A stretch of 64,000 nucleotides of DNA from positions 186,001 to 250,000 of the forward strand of contig FJUW01000076.1 of the NCBI GenBank assembly GCA_900074885.1. The letters are read 5' to 3'. Under the pieces are notes generated by a model. That model had not been told where the DNA came from. It searched no databases and saw only the letters and a program-made list of their open reading frames with translations. This document shows, piece after piece, positions 22,850 to 36,733 of the stretch (its first letter is position 1; the number at the start of each line of letters is the position of its first letter). This DNA comes from Rhynchosporium graminicola (Eukaryota; Ascomycota; Leotiomycetes; Helotiales; Ploettnerulaceae). The translations under genes were made by a program, and so were the position numbers.

Positions 22850-24300
22850 AGCGTTAGTCTATCTCCTTATTACTATTAAGGTAGTCGTAATCGTCTAGTC
22901 TATCGTGGAAAGCTTTCAGCTAATCAGAGAGCTTAGTAGGGAGTCCTACTTATATCAGGTAGTTAAGGTAGAACTACTAAAGCTTTATAAGAGTATATTT
23001 AATATCTAAAGTATTATACTACGTGAGATCGATATTTTGATTTAAGTAAGAGACGCGGTAAGAGAGGTTATTACGCTACTTATAGCACGTAAGTATATCT
23101 TCGATTTCCTATTCGTTATTACTAGTAATATTAATAAGTAGTAGTAGTAGTAAGATTTATCCTAGTAAGAGATTATTTAGATATTTTCGTAGTTTAGTAG
23201 CAGGGAAGACGTTATATACTTTTATATTAATAAGGAGCTCTAAATAGTAAGAGCTTCTAACTTTTTCAACTATACGGAAGAGTCTATTAGTTAGGAAGTT
23301 GAGTTTTTTACTAAGTCGAGTGCTTATAAAGTAGCGTATATCTAGCTAAATAAAATCGTCTATAGTAAAGTCGACTTTATAGCATAAGCGATTATAAGAT
23401 CGGGATATCTTAGCTTATACGCGTAGGAAGCTTAATTAGGCGGTAGTTCATATAGCTCGTAGTCAGCTAGCGTATTCGATAGCTTATTAAGTATTTAGCT
23501 TATTAGAAGAAGTAGCTAAGTCAGATAAATCGGATTTCTAATTCTAGTCGACGCGCGGAGCGTAACTATATACTACCTCGAAGGGTAAGAGACCTCTAAG
23601 GGAGTCGTAAGAGAGGGTTATCTAAGCGTAGTTTATAATAAGTAAGAATTCCGACTAGTTATCTTAATAGTAAAAGATAAAAAGTTATAATTAGCGCTAG
23701 AGGTATTAGTTATAGATTTCTATCTAGCTATCTATCTAGGGGTAGTCTACCGAAGAAAGCTATCTTTTAGTACTTAGAATTATATAAATAGCTATCTAAA
23801 AGCGTGAAACGAATTAAGGGCCTCTATTAGAAGTAATAGTCAGTAGAGCCCCGAAATAGTAGTATACGTAGTATAAGTAGAGCTTTATAAGATCGCGCGT
23901 ATCGGAGGTCTTTCGGCATAGAATACTAATTACTTATTTACTAAAACGATCTATAAATACGAGGACGTTATCGTAACTATATTAATCGCGATTAAAGCTA
24001 TAGTAATCGATTATAATATGCTCCTATAGATATAATAGCACTAGTAAGAGCTATAGGAGTCCGGGCTTCTTATCTTATAGCACTTGAATTCGTTAGTAAG
24101 TATAGCAGTTGCGGTAGTACTAGTTAATAGTTAAAGCGATTCCGTACTAGTAGTACTATAATAATAGGAGTTATAACGTCTTCTTTATACTTAAATAAGT
24201 AGTTTCTAATCGATTGTATACTTCGCGTATAAGTAGTATACGAAGATATAAAACGTTAAATACGATTAATCTTCTTTCGTAGAGTAGAAGATCTTTTTCT
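22850..24300 (+). pseudogene. Antisense decayed ORF of the outer Gypsy element
   Basis: A long plus-strand frame with coding-like composition broken mostly by TAA/TAG, where a single C-to-T change from a Gln codon would explain the stop. Readable pieces include ESFQLIRELSRESYLYQVVK, RDAVREVITLLIARKYIFDF and VEFFTKSSAYKVAYI. The family is unknown. It lies between the minus-strand pol and the 3' LTR, opposite in direction to pol. Confidence 0.5.
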
Positions 24301-24949
24301 ATAGTTAGTTTTCTAGGAGTAGTAGAGAGAGCTTATTTCCGTAGTACTTAGAGTAATAGCGTAGCGCGATTAGCTTTAAGTACTTACTATACTATAGAGA
24401 AAACTAGCGATAAGTTAGCGACTTCTAAGGCGTTAATAAGTTTAAAGCTATCTATAGAATCGGAACTGTTTCGGAGGTTACTCGTAAATAGTACTAGATC
24501 GATTTAGTCTTCGCGTAATAGTTATTATAAATATTAAGCTTTCTTAGTGTTATTTTAATCGTCTAATTTATCTGTTCTACGAGAGAGAACGTTAGTAAGT
24601 AGATTATACTTCCTAAGTCGATAAGTAATTATAAAGTTATAATCTGCGAGTAGCTCCGCTTATTATACTTATTATATATTTAACTACTTAGAGGTTATAA
24701 AGTACTTAAGAGCTTTATAGTTAGTAATAACGCGGATCTAATATAGTACGCTTACGAGTTCAGATCTCTAGTTACTAAAAGATCGTATAATTACAAGTAT
24801 TTCCTTATTATAGATAGTATAATTAAGCTTAGCTAGTAGTATAATCTTAGAGAAGTAAGCTACTAGGAACTAGTCTTTATCGTACTAATACGATAATATA
24901 CTTACTATTACTCTATTACTAGCGTCTATTTCGATTATATAAGATAGAT

Positions 24950-25800
24950 CTTACTAATAGTAGTAGAGGAGTAGTATCGAAGTAAGAGCGTGCTTTAGGT
25001 AATTAAAGGTATCTTTATACTTTCTAGCGAACTGAAATAATATATTATTTTTAGTAAGTTATATAAGAGGTTTCGCGATTATTCTGTAGTCTTTAATAAA
25101 TCGCTAATAGAAGTTATAAAAACCTAAGAATAATTATACGCCCTTAACTATAGTTAAGTAGTTCTAAGATTATACGATATTAACCTTTTCAGGGTCTACC
25201 TCGATTCTAGAAGTAAAAATAATAAATCTAAGGTATTTAGTATAAGTAATATTAAATTTATATTTCTTAAGGTTAGTTTATAATCTAGCGTCTTATAATT
25301 ATTATAATACCTTATATACGTATAATTAATACTATAGTAAGTCGTTAGAGTAGATCAGAATATTATCTAAATATACTATATAGAAGTCGTTCAAGTAGTC
25401 GAATAAGATATTATTTATATACCGCTAGTATATCGTAAAGCTATTAGTTAGACCGAATAGTAGTATCTTATATTTATACGCTCTATAGTAAGTCCGGAAA
25501 GTCATATACTCTTTAGAAGCTAGATCTATCTGAATTCGGTAGAAAGCTTAGCGAATATCTAGTTTAGTAAAGATCTTAGTAGTAGAGATTCTAGCTAGCG
25601 TTTCGTCGATTAATAGCAGTAGGTATTAATCCTTCCTCGTGAGGTTATTAAGTATACGAAAGTCTATATAGAACTATAGACTTCTATTAGCTTTTTTAAC
25701 GAAAAGAATAAGTATAGCATATAGTACTTAAGAAAGTTTAATAAAACCTTTAGCTAAGTTATTAGTAATATACGCCTTTACTACTTTAAGTTCTTTAGCT
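24950..25800 (-). pseudogene. Reverse transcriptase remnant of the outer element
   Basis: Minus-strand reading gives the RT fingers and palm (FVKKANRSLRFYIDF, IFTKLDIRQAFYRIQID), then YLDNILIYS, where the catalytic YxDD has become YLDN by G-to-A change, and LGFYNFYQRFIKDY of the connection region. Many stops fit Gln or Trp codons lost by RIP. Inactive. Confidence 0.8.
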
Positions 25801-26611
25801 GATATCTTATATAAGGGGGAGTATTTAAAGCTCTTTTCGGCCCCTTTCTTAAGCTTAATTCGGTAATCGCATAAATAATAAAGAGGAAGAATATCGCTAG
25901 CTTCCTTGGAAAAGATATATACTTACTAGCTATACTCGTAAGGAATCCGTAGTTCTAAATTTAATTCGCTTAAGCTAATAGTAAATTACTAAGCGGTTTT
26001 ATAGCGTTCTGTAAAGTCGATAGTTAAAGATATAATAATAGTATTATATTACTAATCTGCGATTCGGTTATTAAGAAGCTTATCTATCTCATAGAGAGTA
26101 GTAGAGAAGATCTTATCGTTAGAAGACTTCTAGCGTTTATATAAGAGATAGAAAGCTAAGCTGCCGATTATATAGATCTCTAGCGTAAAAGGCTCTTAGA
26201 GAGGCCTAAGCGCACGAGGAGATAGTCTTTACTACTATTAGTACTTCCGAAATAGCGTAGTAGCTATATTTATACTTAGAGTAGCTTCTATTAACTCGCG
26301 AGATAATATTCCTAGTAACTATTAATCTATAATATAAATTATACGAGCGTAATCTTATACGTAAGTCTTTAACGTAAAGACTTTTAGTTAGAGTTAAAGT
26401 AGAGATTCAAGCAGGATATAAGTAATAATATTACTAAATTATATATACTTTAGATATATATTAGTAGCTCTAGCGTATAAAGGCTTATTTTTATTACTCT
26501 CTTCTTATTCTTTAAGTAATAAATACTTAGGCTTAGCGTATCTATAATATGTAATATAAACGCTAAGGGAATAGTCCTAACTAAGTAGTAGTAATAGCAG
26601 AGGGTTAGTTA

Positions 26612-26879
26612 TGTAACGACATAAGACTCAAGGCGGTATATAAGTAAGAATAAACGAGTAGAGAGGCTAAGAGCGATCTTATATAGTCTACTACGAAGGA
26701 AACAAAAAGATAAGGAAGGAAGAAGAAGAGAGATAGAGTATAAGGCACCTTATATATATATGCCGGTACTAGCCCGATACTATACCGAGTCGGATACTAG
26801 TTCTGCCGGGATACCTATGAACTTAGGCCCTAGTATCTATCCTTCTTCTTATGTGATATTCAGGTAAGCTATCGTTATA
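26612..26879 (-). repeat. 3' LTR of the inner Gypsy element
   Basis: 268 nt. It keeps the TGTAACGAC start and is less mutated there than the other copy. Confidence 0.88.
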
Positions 26880-27639
26880 TTACCCCCCCCCTAAGAAGAG
26901 CTTGACCCTAAGCTCGGAAGGTTATAGTTTATACTAGAATTAGTCTTTATTATAACTATTTTCGTTAATATTCGCGTAATAAGCGCTAGCTACTCTTTAG
27001 TAGTAGTAAATTCTTTATTAGGTTCTAACTAGTTATATCGCTATAATAGTACTATATTAGTCGTAGCTTCTAAATCGGGCGGTAAGCGGTATTTACTTTA
27101 TCTATTTGCAGTAGGAGTCGAGTTTAAGTAGGGCGTAAGGTATATAAAGGAAGAGGTTTATTAATATTAGAGCCTTTCCTTTTTAACTACGATAACTACT
27201 TTAACTTATAAGTTTACTCTCCTTAGACTACGATACGGCTCCTATAGTAGGTATTATTACTAATTACTATAGTAGTCTGCTATAATCTTATATATTAATC
27301 GACTTCATTAACTCTTCTCTTAATATAAGTAAGTTTCTTATCTTAGTTTTAGGGATAGTCCTTAAGTATAATACAGGAGTTTTATAGATCTATAACGCTA
27401 ACTCCTATAGTACCTTTACTAGTTCTTACTAGTGCTCTTTCGGTAACGTATTATATATATTACCTGCGATATATTCGCGCTTTCCTTAAGATAAAGTATA
27501 ATAATACTCTTATTTTAGAACTCTTATACTCGTTTAATAAGCTTAACTCTAAGCTTTATAAGTATTATTCGGCGTTAAAGAGTAATTATAAGTATATAAG
27601 TTACTTAAATATAAACGTAGTTATATATACTAACGTATT

Positions 27640-28336
27640 ATAGTTACCTAACTATATTAATATAGAGTATACTATTTTATCTGATTTACTTCCTAGCAGC
27701 GAAACTAAGGACGCGGAGCTAAATCGGAGTAATATTATAGCTACTTATAAAGCTATTAATCGGATCTATTATCTCGCGAAATCTACTACTCCTATTACTA
27801 TGTTAGAGATTACTACTATATAATTAGCGGAGATTTAGGCTTTAAGGCGTTCTATAGAGAAGGTATTTAAAGAGTTAGAGTTTATTAAAGTAGTAAGTTG
27901 CGATCTTAAACTCTTAGATACTAGTACGATACTAATACGATATAGGATTTAGATCTTCTAATAATCGATTCAGCGAAATCTAAGTTAATAGCTAAAACGG
28001 TATTAAAGTAAACGAAGGAATTAAATAGTATTATATAGGAATTTGCGAAGAAAGCTATATTTAAAGCTATAATATCTAATACTAGAGGAAAGAGGAATTT
28101 ACTTTCTAGTTTAGAGATAGTATTAGATCTAGATACTCCCGGACCCTCTCTAAAGAAGAAAGCCCGTAGGATTAGCTATTATACTCGGTCTACTACTAGG
28201 GCTATATTAGTAGATTTAAGTAAGGAGTTAGATATAGTAGTTCTGATTCTAGATATTCTAGATTTACTAGAAGCTCCGGAGGACTTAGGGGAGAAAGCTA
28301 GTAAAATAGAGGTAGTTAAAGAAGTAGAGTTTTAGA
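27640..28336 (+). pseudogene. Antisense decayed ORF of the inner Gypsy element
   Basis: A plus-strand frame opposite to pol, between the integrase region and the 3' LTR, in the same place as the antisense ORF of the outer element. Readable pieces: YTILSDLLPSSETKDAELNR, SNIIATYKAINRIYYLAKST and a C-terminal acidic stretch LEAPEDLGEKASKIEVVKEV before TAG near 28336. Most stops are TAA or TAG compatible with former Gln codons. I recognise no family. Confidence 0.5.
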
Positions 28337-30149
28337 TATAGTATTATTATAGAGTATAATCAGGAGATTATTCCTAGTAATAAATTCTAATACTAGTAAC
28401 TATAATAGCTTATTATCCTCTAAGTAATTATAGTTATTTATTCCGTCTTTTTAAGCTTTAATCTACTGATCTAGTTTACGCGGAAGTCTAGGTTTACTTA
28501 AGTTAATAGTATAGAAGTCTCTAAGCTTATATAGAGTACTTATTAAGTCGGAAGTATTATACTAAGTTAGGTCCGGGTCGTAGTATAGCTAGCTAACTTA
28601 ATACTTTAGATTATCTCTTAGGAGCTATATAGCGAGTATATCTTATAACTCCTACTCTTCTTAAGTAGCGATAACCTCCGGGGGTAAGTTTAGTAACTCC
28701 TAGCTTAGTAATAGGTCGTCCGGGTCCTTAAAGAGTAATTCGGGAGCGAATATATTATATATAGAAGATCCCAGGGGTAAATCTAGCTTATAGGAGTATC
28801 CGATCTTAGCTAGGACTTAGTATAATCCTACCTAGAGACTAGATAGCTTCTTACTTAGCTAGTGATTCTTAAGGTTCCTTATAGAGAGAAATACCTTATC
28901 TATAAATTACTAGTCGATAATAAACAATTTCAGGTCAGTTATAGCGCTTATCTTATACTAAGTAGCTAGTATATTAGCTTTTATAACCTCGATAGCGGAT
29001 TTAGTACGTTTAGCTAAGGATTTAGTATTAGTATAATTAAGCTTCTCTTACGGTATCGATCCGGTAAGTTACTTCTAGTTCTAGCTATTCCGTAGTAGTA
29101 TACTATATTTAAGGGTATATAGCGCTATACCGATAGAGTCGTAAGGCAGGGTTACTTAAGCGTAGTCTATTATTAGTAGTAGTTCGCTCTAGTTACTCTA
29201 GTAGTAATTAATAAAAGGTCTAAGGCGTTAGTTAATATACTAATTTATAATCTCTATTTATCTATTAGTTTACTAGTAGAAGGAGGTAGAGAGCTTAACC
29301 TTAATTCTAATTATATAGTAAAACTCTTATTAGAAGGATAAGACTAACTAAGCTCCTTAGTTAGATATAATTAACTTAAGAGTATATCCGAAACGATATA
29401 TCTATTAGATAAATAATATTACTATCCCGCGGGTATCGATATTATAGTAATATAGTATCGATATAGAGTCCTTCCTTAGGTAGTCGATAAATACTAATAT
29501 CCTATTAAATCCTTAGTTATTAGGTAGGAAGTCCTTAAAATCTATAGTTAAGTACTATATAAGGTAGCTAGGTACTAGTAATAGGTAGAGGAATCCTTGC
29601 TATTTCGTTTGCTTCGGATAAGAGTACTAATAGGGGCGGTAATTATAAGTATACTATTTTATATCTAATATAAGTCCTTTCTAGTAGTAACAAGTAGAAA
29701 TTATTTTAGCGGTCTTACGAGTATTCGGATAGGCGGAAGAAACTTAATCGTAGACTTCGCTAATTAAACGAGTATATAGCGGGGTATAGCGTTATACGTA
29801 TAGATAACTATTATAAAGTAGTAAACTATTATTAATAGTATAGCTATCTCCTAATATATTCTATTTATTAGAGAACGATTCTTAGTTAAATTAGTATAGT
29901 TTCTCGATTAAATCAAAAGAGTTATATGCGGGTTCCGGTAGTATATTAGTCTCTAGTAATATTAGGTATATATAACTAATTTAATTAATATAATACTTAG
30001 CTAGTTCCGCGTTAATCCTAAGGTCTAAGCAGTCTAGAGGTAGTAAAACCCGAGATCTACTATCCTATTTCTATTATTCCTATATCTTTAGATCTTATTC
30101 CTTATAGCTAAGGATATTAGCTTTAGTATTATCTTTACTAAGCGTATAT

Positions 30150-31450
30150 ATAATTTAAAAGTTGAATTCGGAAAGGAATTCTATCTATTTAGCTTACTTA
30201 CTAGTTAGGACCTTAGTAGTTATAAAGTATTCTAAGGATCGATAGTCTATATATACGCTAGTATAGTATCGTAGAGATATAAGTTCTAGTTTCTATTTCC
30301 GGAAAGACTTAATAATAGCGTATAGCTCCTTATTATAGATCTCTTAGTTTAGTTTATATCTATTAAGAATATAGGAGTAGAATCTAATTAGATACTACTA
30401 GTTATCTTTATATAATTAGGAGATAACTCTAGCTATTATACTATCGGAAGTATTAGTTTCTAGTTTAGTCTATAATTCAGGGTCGAAATAGTATAGTTTC
30501 TGTACTAATTGTAGCTATTAATATAAATCGTTAAAGGACTTCTTATAATTATTAGTGAAATTCTATAGTACTATAGGCCGAGTAAGTACTAAGAGAGGTT
30601 TAGCGATAAGGCCGAAATTCCGAATAAATTAATAGTAGAACCTATAGAATCCTAAGAAGGATTTCATAGCTATTACTATTTCGGGGTACTTCTAGTCTAC
30701 TAATAGTATTACTTTCTCGGGATCTGGCTCGATTCCGTTAGTAGTAATAATATATCTGAGGTATTTAGTCCGAGTAACGTAGAATTCGCTTTTCTTAATA
30801 TTTACTTAAAGTCCGGTATCTATTAAGCATTATAGTATTAATTTAATATATTCTTTATATTCCTAGAGCGTTTCCGAGTATATAAGGATATTATCTAAGT
30901 AAGCTATATAGAAATTATCTAAGTAGTCTAGTAGTATATTATTTATATATCGCTAGTACGTACTAGGTCTATTATAGAGCCTAAAAGGTAGTACTTTATA
31001 TTTATAAGATCTGAAGCGAGTTCGGAAGGTAATATACTCCTCTAATTCGGGGTCTATATAGATATAGTTAAATACTACTCGGATATCTAGTTTAGTAAAG
31101 ATTATTACTTTAGATATATAGGTTAAGAGCTTATTAATCTTAAGTATTAGGTATAAATCCTTTCGAGTGATTATATTAAGCTTACGATAATTAATATAGA
31201 AGCGTAATCCTCTATCGGCCTTTTTAACGAATAGTATAAGTGATATAAAGGGACTTTAGCTAGATTCGATAAATCTCTTATCTAAGTTCTTTATAAGATA
31301 CTCCTTAGTTACTTATAATTCGTCTATAGATTATTAATATAAGGGCGAATATATATTAAGTAATAGTTCTTCTAGAATAATTTTATAATTATATAAGTAA
31401 TATAGCAGAAGAATATTAGAATCCCGCTTAGAAAAAGCTTTCTTAAGAGT
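30150..31450 (-). pseudogene. Reverse transcriptase-RNase H remnant of the inner element
   Basis: The minus-strand reading contains IFTKLDIR, RYINNILLDYLDNFYIAYLD and ILIYSE (catalytic YLDD changed to YLDN), then IEPDPEKVILLVDQ, SFLGFYRFYQQFIRNF and RNase H pieces (FDPELQTKLETNTSDSIIAG, NQEIYNKELYAIIKSFR). The order is that of Ty3/Gypsy pol. Inactive. Confidence 0.82.
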
Positions 31451-34120
31451 ATAGTACTATTCCGGTAGCTTTTTAGCTATAAGTCGTTCGGTATCGGGAT
31501 CCTCAGGAGAGTCGCTATTTAGATAGTCTTATAAGAGGCGGTCTATCTCGTAGATACTAGTAAAGAATAATTCGGAACTTTTACGTTTTATATTAAAGTA
31601 AAAAGCTATAGTACTAATTTAGTAAATCGGAACCGGTTTCTAGATCCTCGAAAGTTAAGAGGAGCACTTATAGTAAAGTTTTAGCGCAAGTACCTTTCTC
31701 GATGAATTCGGAGCGGAAAGGGGTTCGGATTCCTTAGCGATAAGCGGAAATAAGTTAAAGAGTAAGGATAATATATTAATATACTATATCGCTACTATTT
31801 AGTATAATCGGTATTAGTCTAGCTAGTTTATAGCTAAGTCCTGCGTATCAGCGTCGATTTAGTAAGATCGATTAATATTAAGTTTATAAGGCGATAGAGT
31901 TATAATTATCTCCTTATTATATCAGAAGGTAGCTAGATAGCGTTCCGACTATAATAGCTTATAGTAGAGCGTATCTAGCTTAACCTGAAATCGTCGTATC
32001 TATTTAATACTAATAATTATATCTTATTATTCTAAATCGAGGAGAATAAAAGAGTAGTTATAAATACGCTTATTATTAATAGAAAAGTATAAACGTATGA
32101 AATAGGTAATATAGGTTCTAATAGACTATTAGAAACTACGTATTAGAATAGAATAAAGTAATAGCTCGATTTTAATACTAAGGGCTCCTAATAATTATCT
32201 AGTAAAAGTGCGATTAATAAATAGATAACTATTCGCTCCGGTATCGATTAAGCTATTTATAGAGACTCCTAGCTTATTTATACTAATTATAGTTAGGTAT
32301 ATAAATTACTTACTTCTTATTAAGGAGTTAAGGTCTAGATTAGAGAGATTATACTTATATAGACTTAGGAAAGAGTTTTTACTTAGGCCTTATTATTTCC
32401 CTCTAGTATTAGTTTAGATTCGGAGAGTATATCTTCTACTACTTCCTTAGTTACTTAATCTTCTTCTGGAAATTCGTTAATTAATTAAACTTTAAGTAAG
32501 TTAGAGTAATCTAGCTTAATATAACTAAGCTATCTATAACTATAATACTTAAGGGGTTCTCCGGTCGAGGTAGTAAGGCGTTTTAGCGCGGAGGGAGTAC
32601 TAGCTTATACCGGGGTAGAAATATATACATATAGTATAAGAGTAGTTTATCAAGGAGCTAAGCTTAAGGACTATTAAGAGGTAGAACTAGTAGTAGTCGT
32701 AGTAGTAATAGTAAGCTTATAGTACTATACCTAGGTAATAGCTTTCTCGGGATAAGTACGTTCTGAGTTATAATAACACTTAGTATTAAAAGAAAGTAAG
32801 GATCTAACTATAGAAGTATAGTCCTTATTCTACGTTAGTTTAATAATAAGAGTTAAAGCGCGTAAGGATAATATAATCTTATCTTATATATAGAAGAACT
32901 ACTCTTTCTTTTTAACTTTACTTTAGATAGTAGCGCTTTGAAATTAACTATAAAACTCGGCGAAAGTCTCGCGTATATAGCCGGGTTATTATATTTCTAA
33001 GCAGTAGAAAGCGTTATAATAGTTATCTTCCTCTAAACTAGTAAGAAAGTTCTTCTCTAATAAGGAGATTATTTTATCGCTAGTTTTAAACTCGTTAGTA
33101 AGGTACTAAAGCGTAAGATACTCCTTAGCTAATCTAGTAACTAGCCTCTATATAAGAACGCGCCGGGAGAAGTCTATAAAGTAGTAGTCAGCATTTATAG
33201 CTAGCCGGTCTCGTATCGATACTCTTTATTAGAGGAAGGTAGGGTCCGATCTATTATCTAGAGGCAAGATCTTCTTAGTAAGATAAGACTTCCTAAGGCG
33301 TAACTCTACTGATTTAGCGCTAGGAGAGAGAGATAGTTTATTAGGAATAATATCTTCTCTCTTAGTACTACGTATCGGAATAGAGTTTATTAGGTTATTA
33401 AACTCCGCTATACGCGGAGATTATAATATTAGTTCTAGTAAGAGAGTTAAAGATAAGCGAGAGACCCTTATAAGGAACTTATCTTATACGGAGATTAGTC
33501 TATCTATAGTATCTTCTAGAGAGTTATTCTTTTCCTCCTAGTCTACTAATTATTATAAGAAGGAACGAATCAGGTTCGAGTTACTTATAGTAATAGGAGT
33601 ACTTAGCGATTATACTCCTAGTAAATTTCGCTTTTATTTTCCTTTCCCTCTTAGTTAGTACTTCCTTAATAAGGTATTAACGTTCTCTAGGGTAAGAGAC
33701 ATTTAGGGTAAGGAAGAGTATAATAGATTAAGTTCGAAGGTAGAGCGAGAGGGATTACATTAGGTTCCCTTAGAACTAGAGAGGTCTCTAGTTTATTAGT
33801 TAAGAGTTATAATAGTAGCTTAAAAAGAGGTATATTAGGGCTATTTCGGCGGCGATACGTAGAGATTAAAGTTCTAGGGTATTTATTATACTTTCTTCAA
33901 AATCTGTTTATAATTCCTTTATACTAAGGGGGTTATTAAAGGAGCGTTAGCGAAGACCTCTTCTATTATACTATTTATAATAAGCTAAATTAAACTCTGA
34001 TTTATAGTTATCCGAGAGATCTCTAGTATCTTAGCTATATACAAGTAGTTATCGAATAATTAACTTAGTAGTAAGATATTATAGTAAGCTATCTCTAGCT
34101 ATCTTAATCTTTTTATTTAA

Positions 34121-34388
34121 TATAATAATATAAGACTTAAAGCAGTATATAAGTAAGAATAAATAAGTAGGGAGGCTAAGAGCGATCTTATATAGTTTAC
34201 TACAAAGGAAATAAAAAGATAAGAAAGGAAGAAGAAGAGAGATAGAGTATAAGGCACCTTATATATATATACCGGTACTAGCCCGATACTATACCGAGTC
34301 GGATACTAGTTCTGCCGGGATACCTATGAACTTGGGCCCTGGTATCTATCCTTCTTCTCATGTGATATTCAGGTGAGCTGTCGTTATA
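34121..34388 (-). repeat. 5' LTR of the inner Gypsy element
   Basis: 268 nt; the start reads TATAATAAT, each difference from the other LTR being G-to-A or C-to-T. Confidence 0.88.
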
Positions 34389-36733
34389 AGTTACCTATAG
34401 AATACTCTCTAAGGGAGAGTTTTAGATATTTTTTAAGCTATAAGTCTCTCTAGAAATACGTTTCTAAGCGTTTAGTAGTAGTTATTTAATAATAGATATA
34501 GAGTTAGTAACTACTTAAATATTAATAGGAGAGCTAGCTGCGTTTCGCTATACCTCGTACGCTTCCCAGAACTAATTAAGGCGTCTATCTCGTTCGTTAG
34601 TATCGTATTAATAGCGCTAATAAGTATAATATTTACGTAAGTCCTTGATTTCGATCGGAGAGCTATAAATGTTACTAGAAAGAGTACCTAGTAGCTAAAT
34701 ACTCTATTATTTAGAGGTATCTAAGAGTACTTGATATTCTGAAAGCTAAGTCCTTCCGAGTATAATACTATAGTTTCCGAGAGTAATAATAAGAAAAGGG
34801 GTAAATACCTGAATATAGCGATCTACTATTAAGTTAAGTATTATATAGTAACTAATTATACTACTATTAACGCTATTAAAACTTTTAATAAGGATTATGT
34901 TTAGTAGAAAGTAAATTAAAAGTTTTAGAAAGAAGGAAAGAGATTTAAGGAAAGAATAATTAATAAAATAGTATCTATTAGCTCTAGAATTAAGAAATAT
35001 AAGTAGCTTATACGAAAGTCTATTCTTAGTAAGAGTAGTACGCGTAGTAAACGATTAACTACTAAGAAGCTTCGTAAGGTTAAGATATTATATATCTCGT
35101 ATACTACCTAGGAAGGAGTCTTTCCCTAGGCGTAATCTTTTACTAGCGGAGGTTTAGTATACTCTTAAGCGTTACTGTACGTATCTTCGTTATTATTATC
35201 TTCTAACTCGCTATTAACGTTATTATTAGTATTAATCACGTTAATATAGTACGGAGTATTAAGTTAAGCTAACGATAAGTGTAAATATAAGGTAGGTATA
35301 AAGTAATAAGGAGTATTCGCTAGCGATAGAGCTCGCGGAGTATCGCTTCGCACTTACTATAATATACGATTTATAGAGGTTTAATTACTAGTTATATTAG
35401 TATTCTCGGGAGTAAGAAAGCCTAGTTACAGATAAGAAGAAGAGTTCGTAATATAGCGCTAGGAGAGGGTATTAATAGGGCGTTCCCGAGTCGCGCTAGC
35501 CTTAGCCGAAGACTCGAAATAATAAGTCTTTTCGATAAATTAACCTTAATCTTCAGCTTATATAGCTTTAACGTATTCTTCTAGTATTCTTAACGTTCTA
35601 TACTATTAGAAGAGCTATTTCCGAAGCCGTAAGAGTAGCTTCTCTTATAAGTCTATTTTCAGAGTTAATTAATTATTTATACTAGCTTTACGAGCTAGCG
35701 TACGAAACTCGTAGTAGAACGTCTAGAAGGTCTACTTATAATCTATCCTTAGCGCTAAGTAGCTAGCTCTTATAGTTAGTTTATTAGTCGTATAGATTCG
35801 ATAAGAAGAAGATAAGTTAAGTGATTATATCAAGTGAATCGATTATATTACCTTCCTTATTATATTCTAGTTCTAAGAATAAGAGTTCTAGGTAAGTTCT
35901 AGTTATTCCTTCTGTTTAATTAAGTAATTAATCTTTATAATAATCTTCGTTAAGAAAGTAGCTAAAGTAGCGCCGAAAGGCGTTACGTATCTATACTTCC
36001 TAGAGTTTTAGAGAGTAATCGATTCTATTAGAGAGCTTATTTAGAAGGTTCGGAATCTTCTTAATACGTATAGCGTATAATATTAACGATATTCCTCCGG
36101 TAGATTATTCTTAATAGCGATTATTAAGCGTAAGTGTAGTATTATCTTCTTTAATTAAGTGTAGTAGTATTATACGCGATTAAGCGTTATTAAACGATAT
36201 AGACTTAATAGAACGCTAAGTAATTGATTAGCGTAGTTCCCGGAACTCGTCTTGTAATTAATATAGCTCTATAAATAAGTCTGCATTTAATTATCTCTCC
36301 TCTGCGAGTCTTCTTTCTGCCTCTTATAGCTAGTAAGCGCGGTCTTCCTATAAGTTACTTATAGTTACTATTAATATAAGGGTATTATTAGGAAGGTTTA
36401 GTAACTCGGTGAGTTTATTAATTATAGTAGGAGTTAGAGAGCTTAACTCGGATAAAGCGTTATCGCGAGCACTCTCTACTATAGAGAGAGATAGATTATA
36501 GCGAGTATTACGAGTCGCTAAGGAATAAGTAGAAGTAGAGAGAGTTAGAGAACTAGTTATCGATTTATTAGACTTAGGTTACTTCTATTTAGGTGCTATT
36601 CTTTAAGTTTGTGCTTAGTATAGGCCTTCTCTATATAGCGTAGTCTCCTGCGTTTAGTAGCTCTAGGTATAGAGGTATAATATAGGTAGATATTTACTAT
36701 CTTCCTAGACGTAAGTAAAAGAGTTATAGATAA

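Larger units (their letters stand above)
26612..34388 (-). mobile_element. Inner Ty3/Gypsy retrotransposon, RIP-mutated
   Basis: A 7777-nt element inserted into the outer Gypsy element. LTRs of 268 nt (26612-26879, 34121-34388) with original ends TGTAACGAC...TCGTTACA, near-perfect inverted termini, and a five-base target duplication AGTTA at 26607-26611 and 34389-34393. On the minus strand reverse transcriptase and RNase H read at about 30.15-31.45 kb (ITRKDLYLILKINKLLTYIS, YLDNILIYS, KELYAIIKSFR). The gag region is expected at 32.4-34.0 kb and the integrase at about 28.4-29.9 kb. A plus-strand ORF lies at about 27.6-28.34 kb. No frame is intact. Confidence 0.87.
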
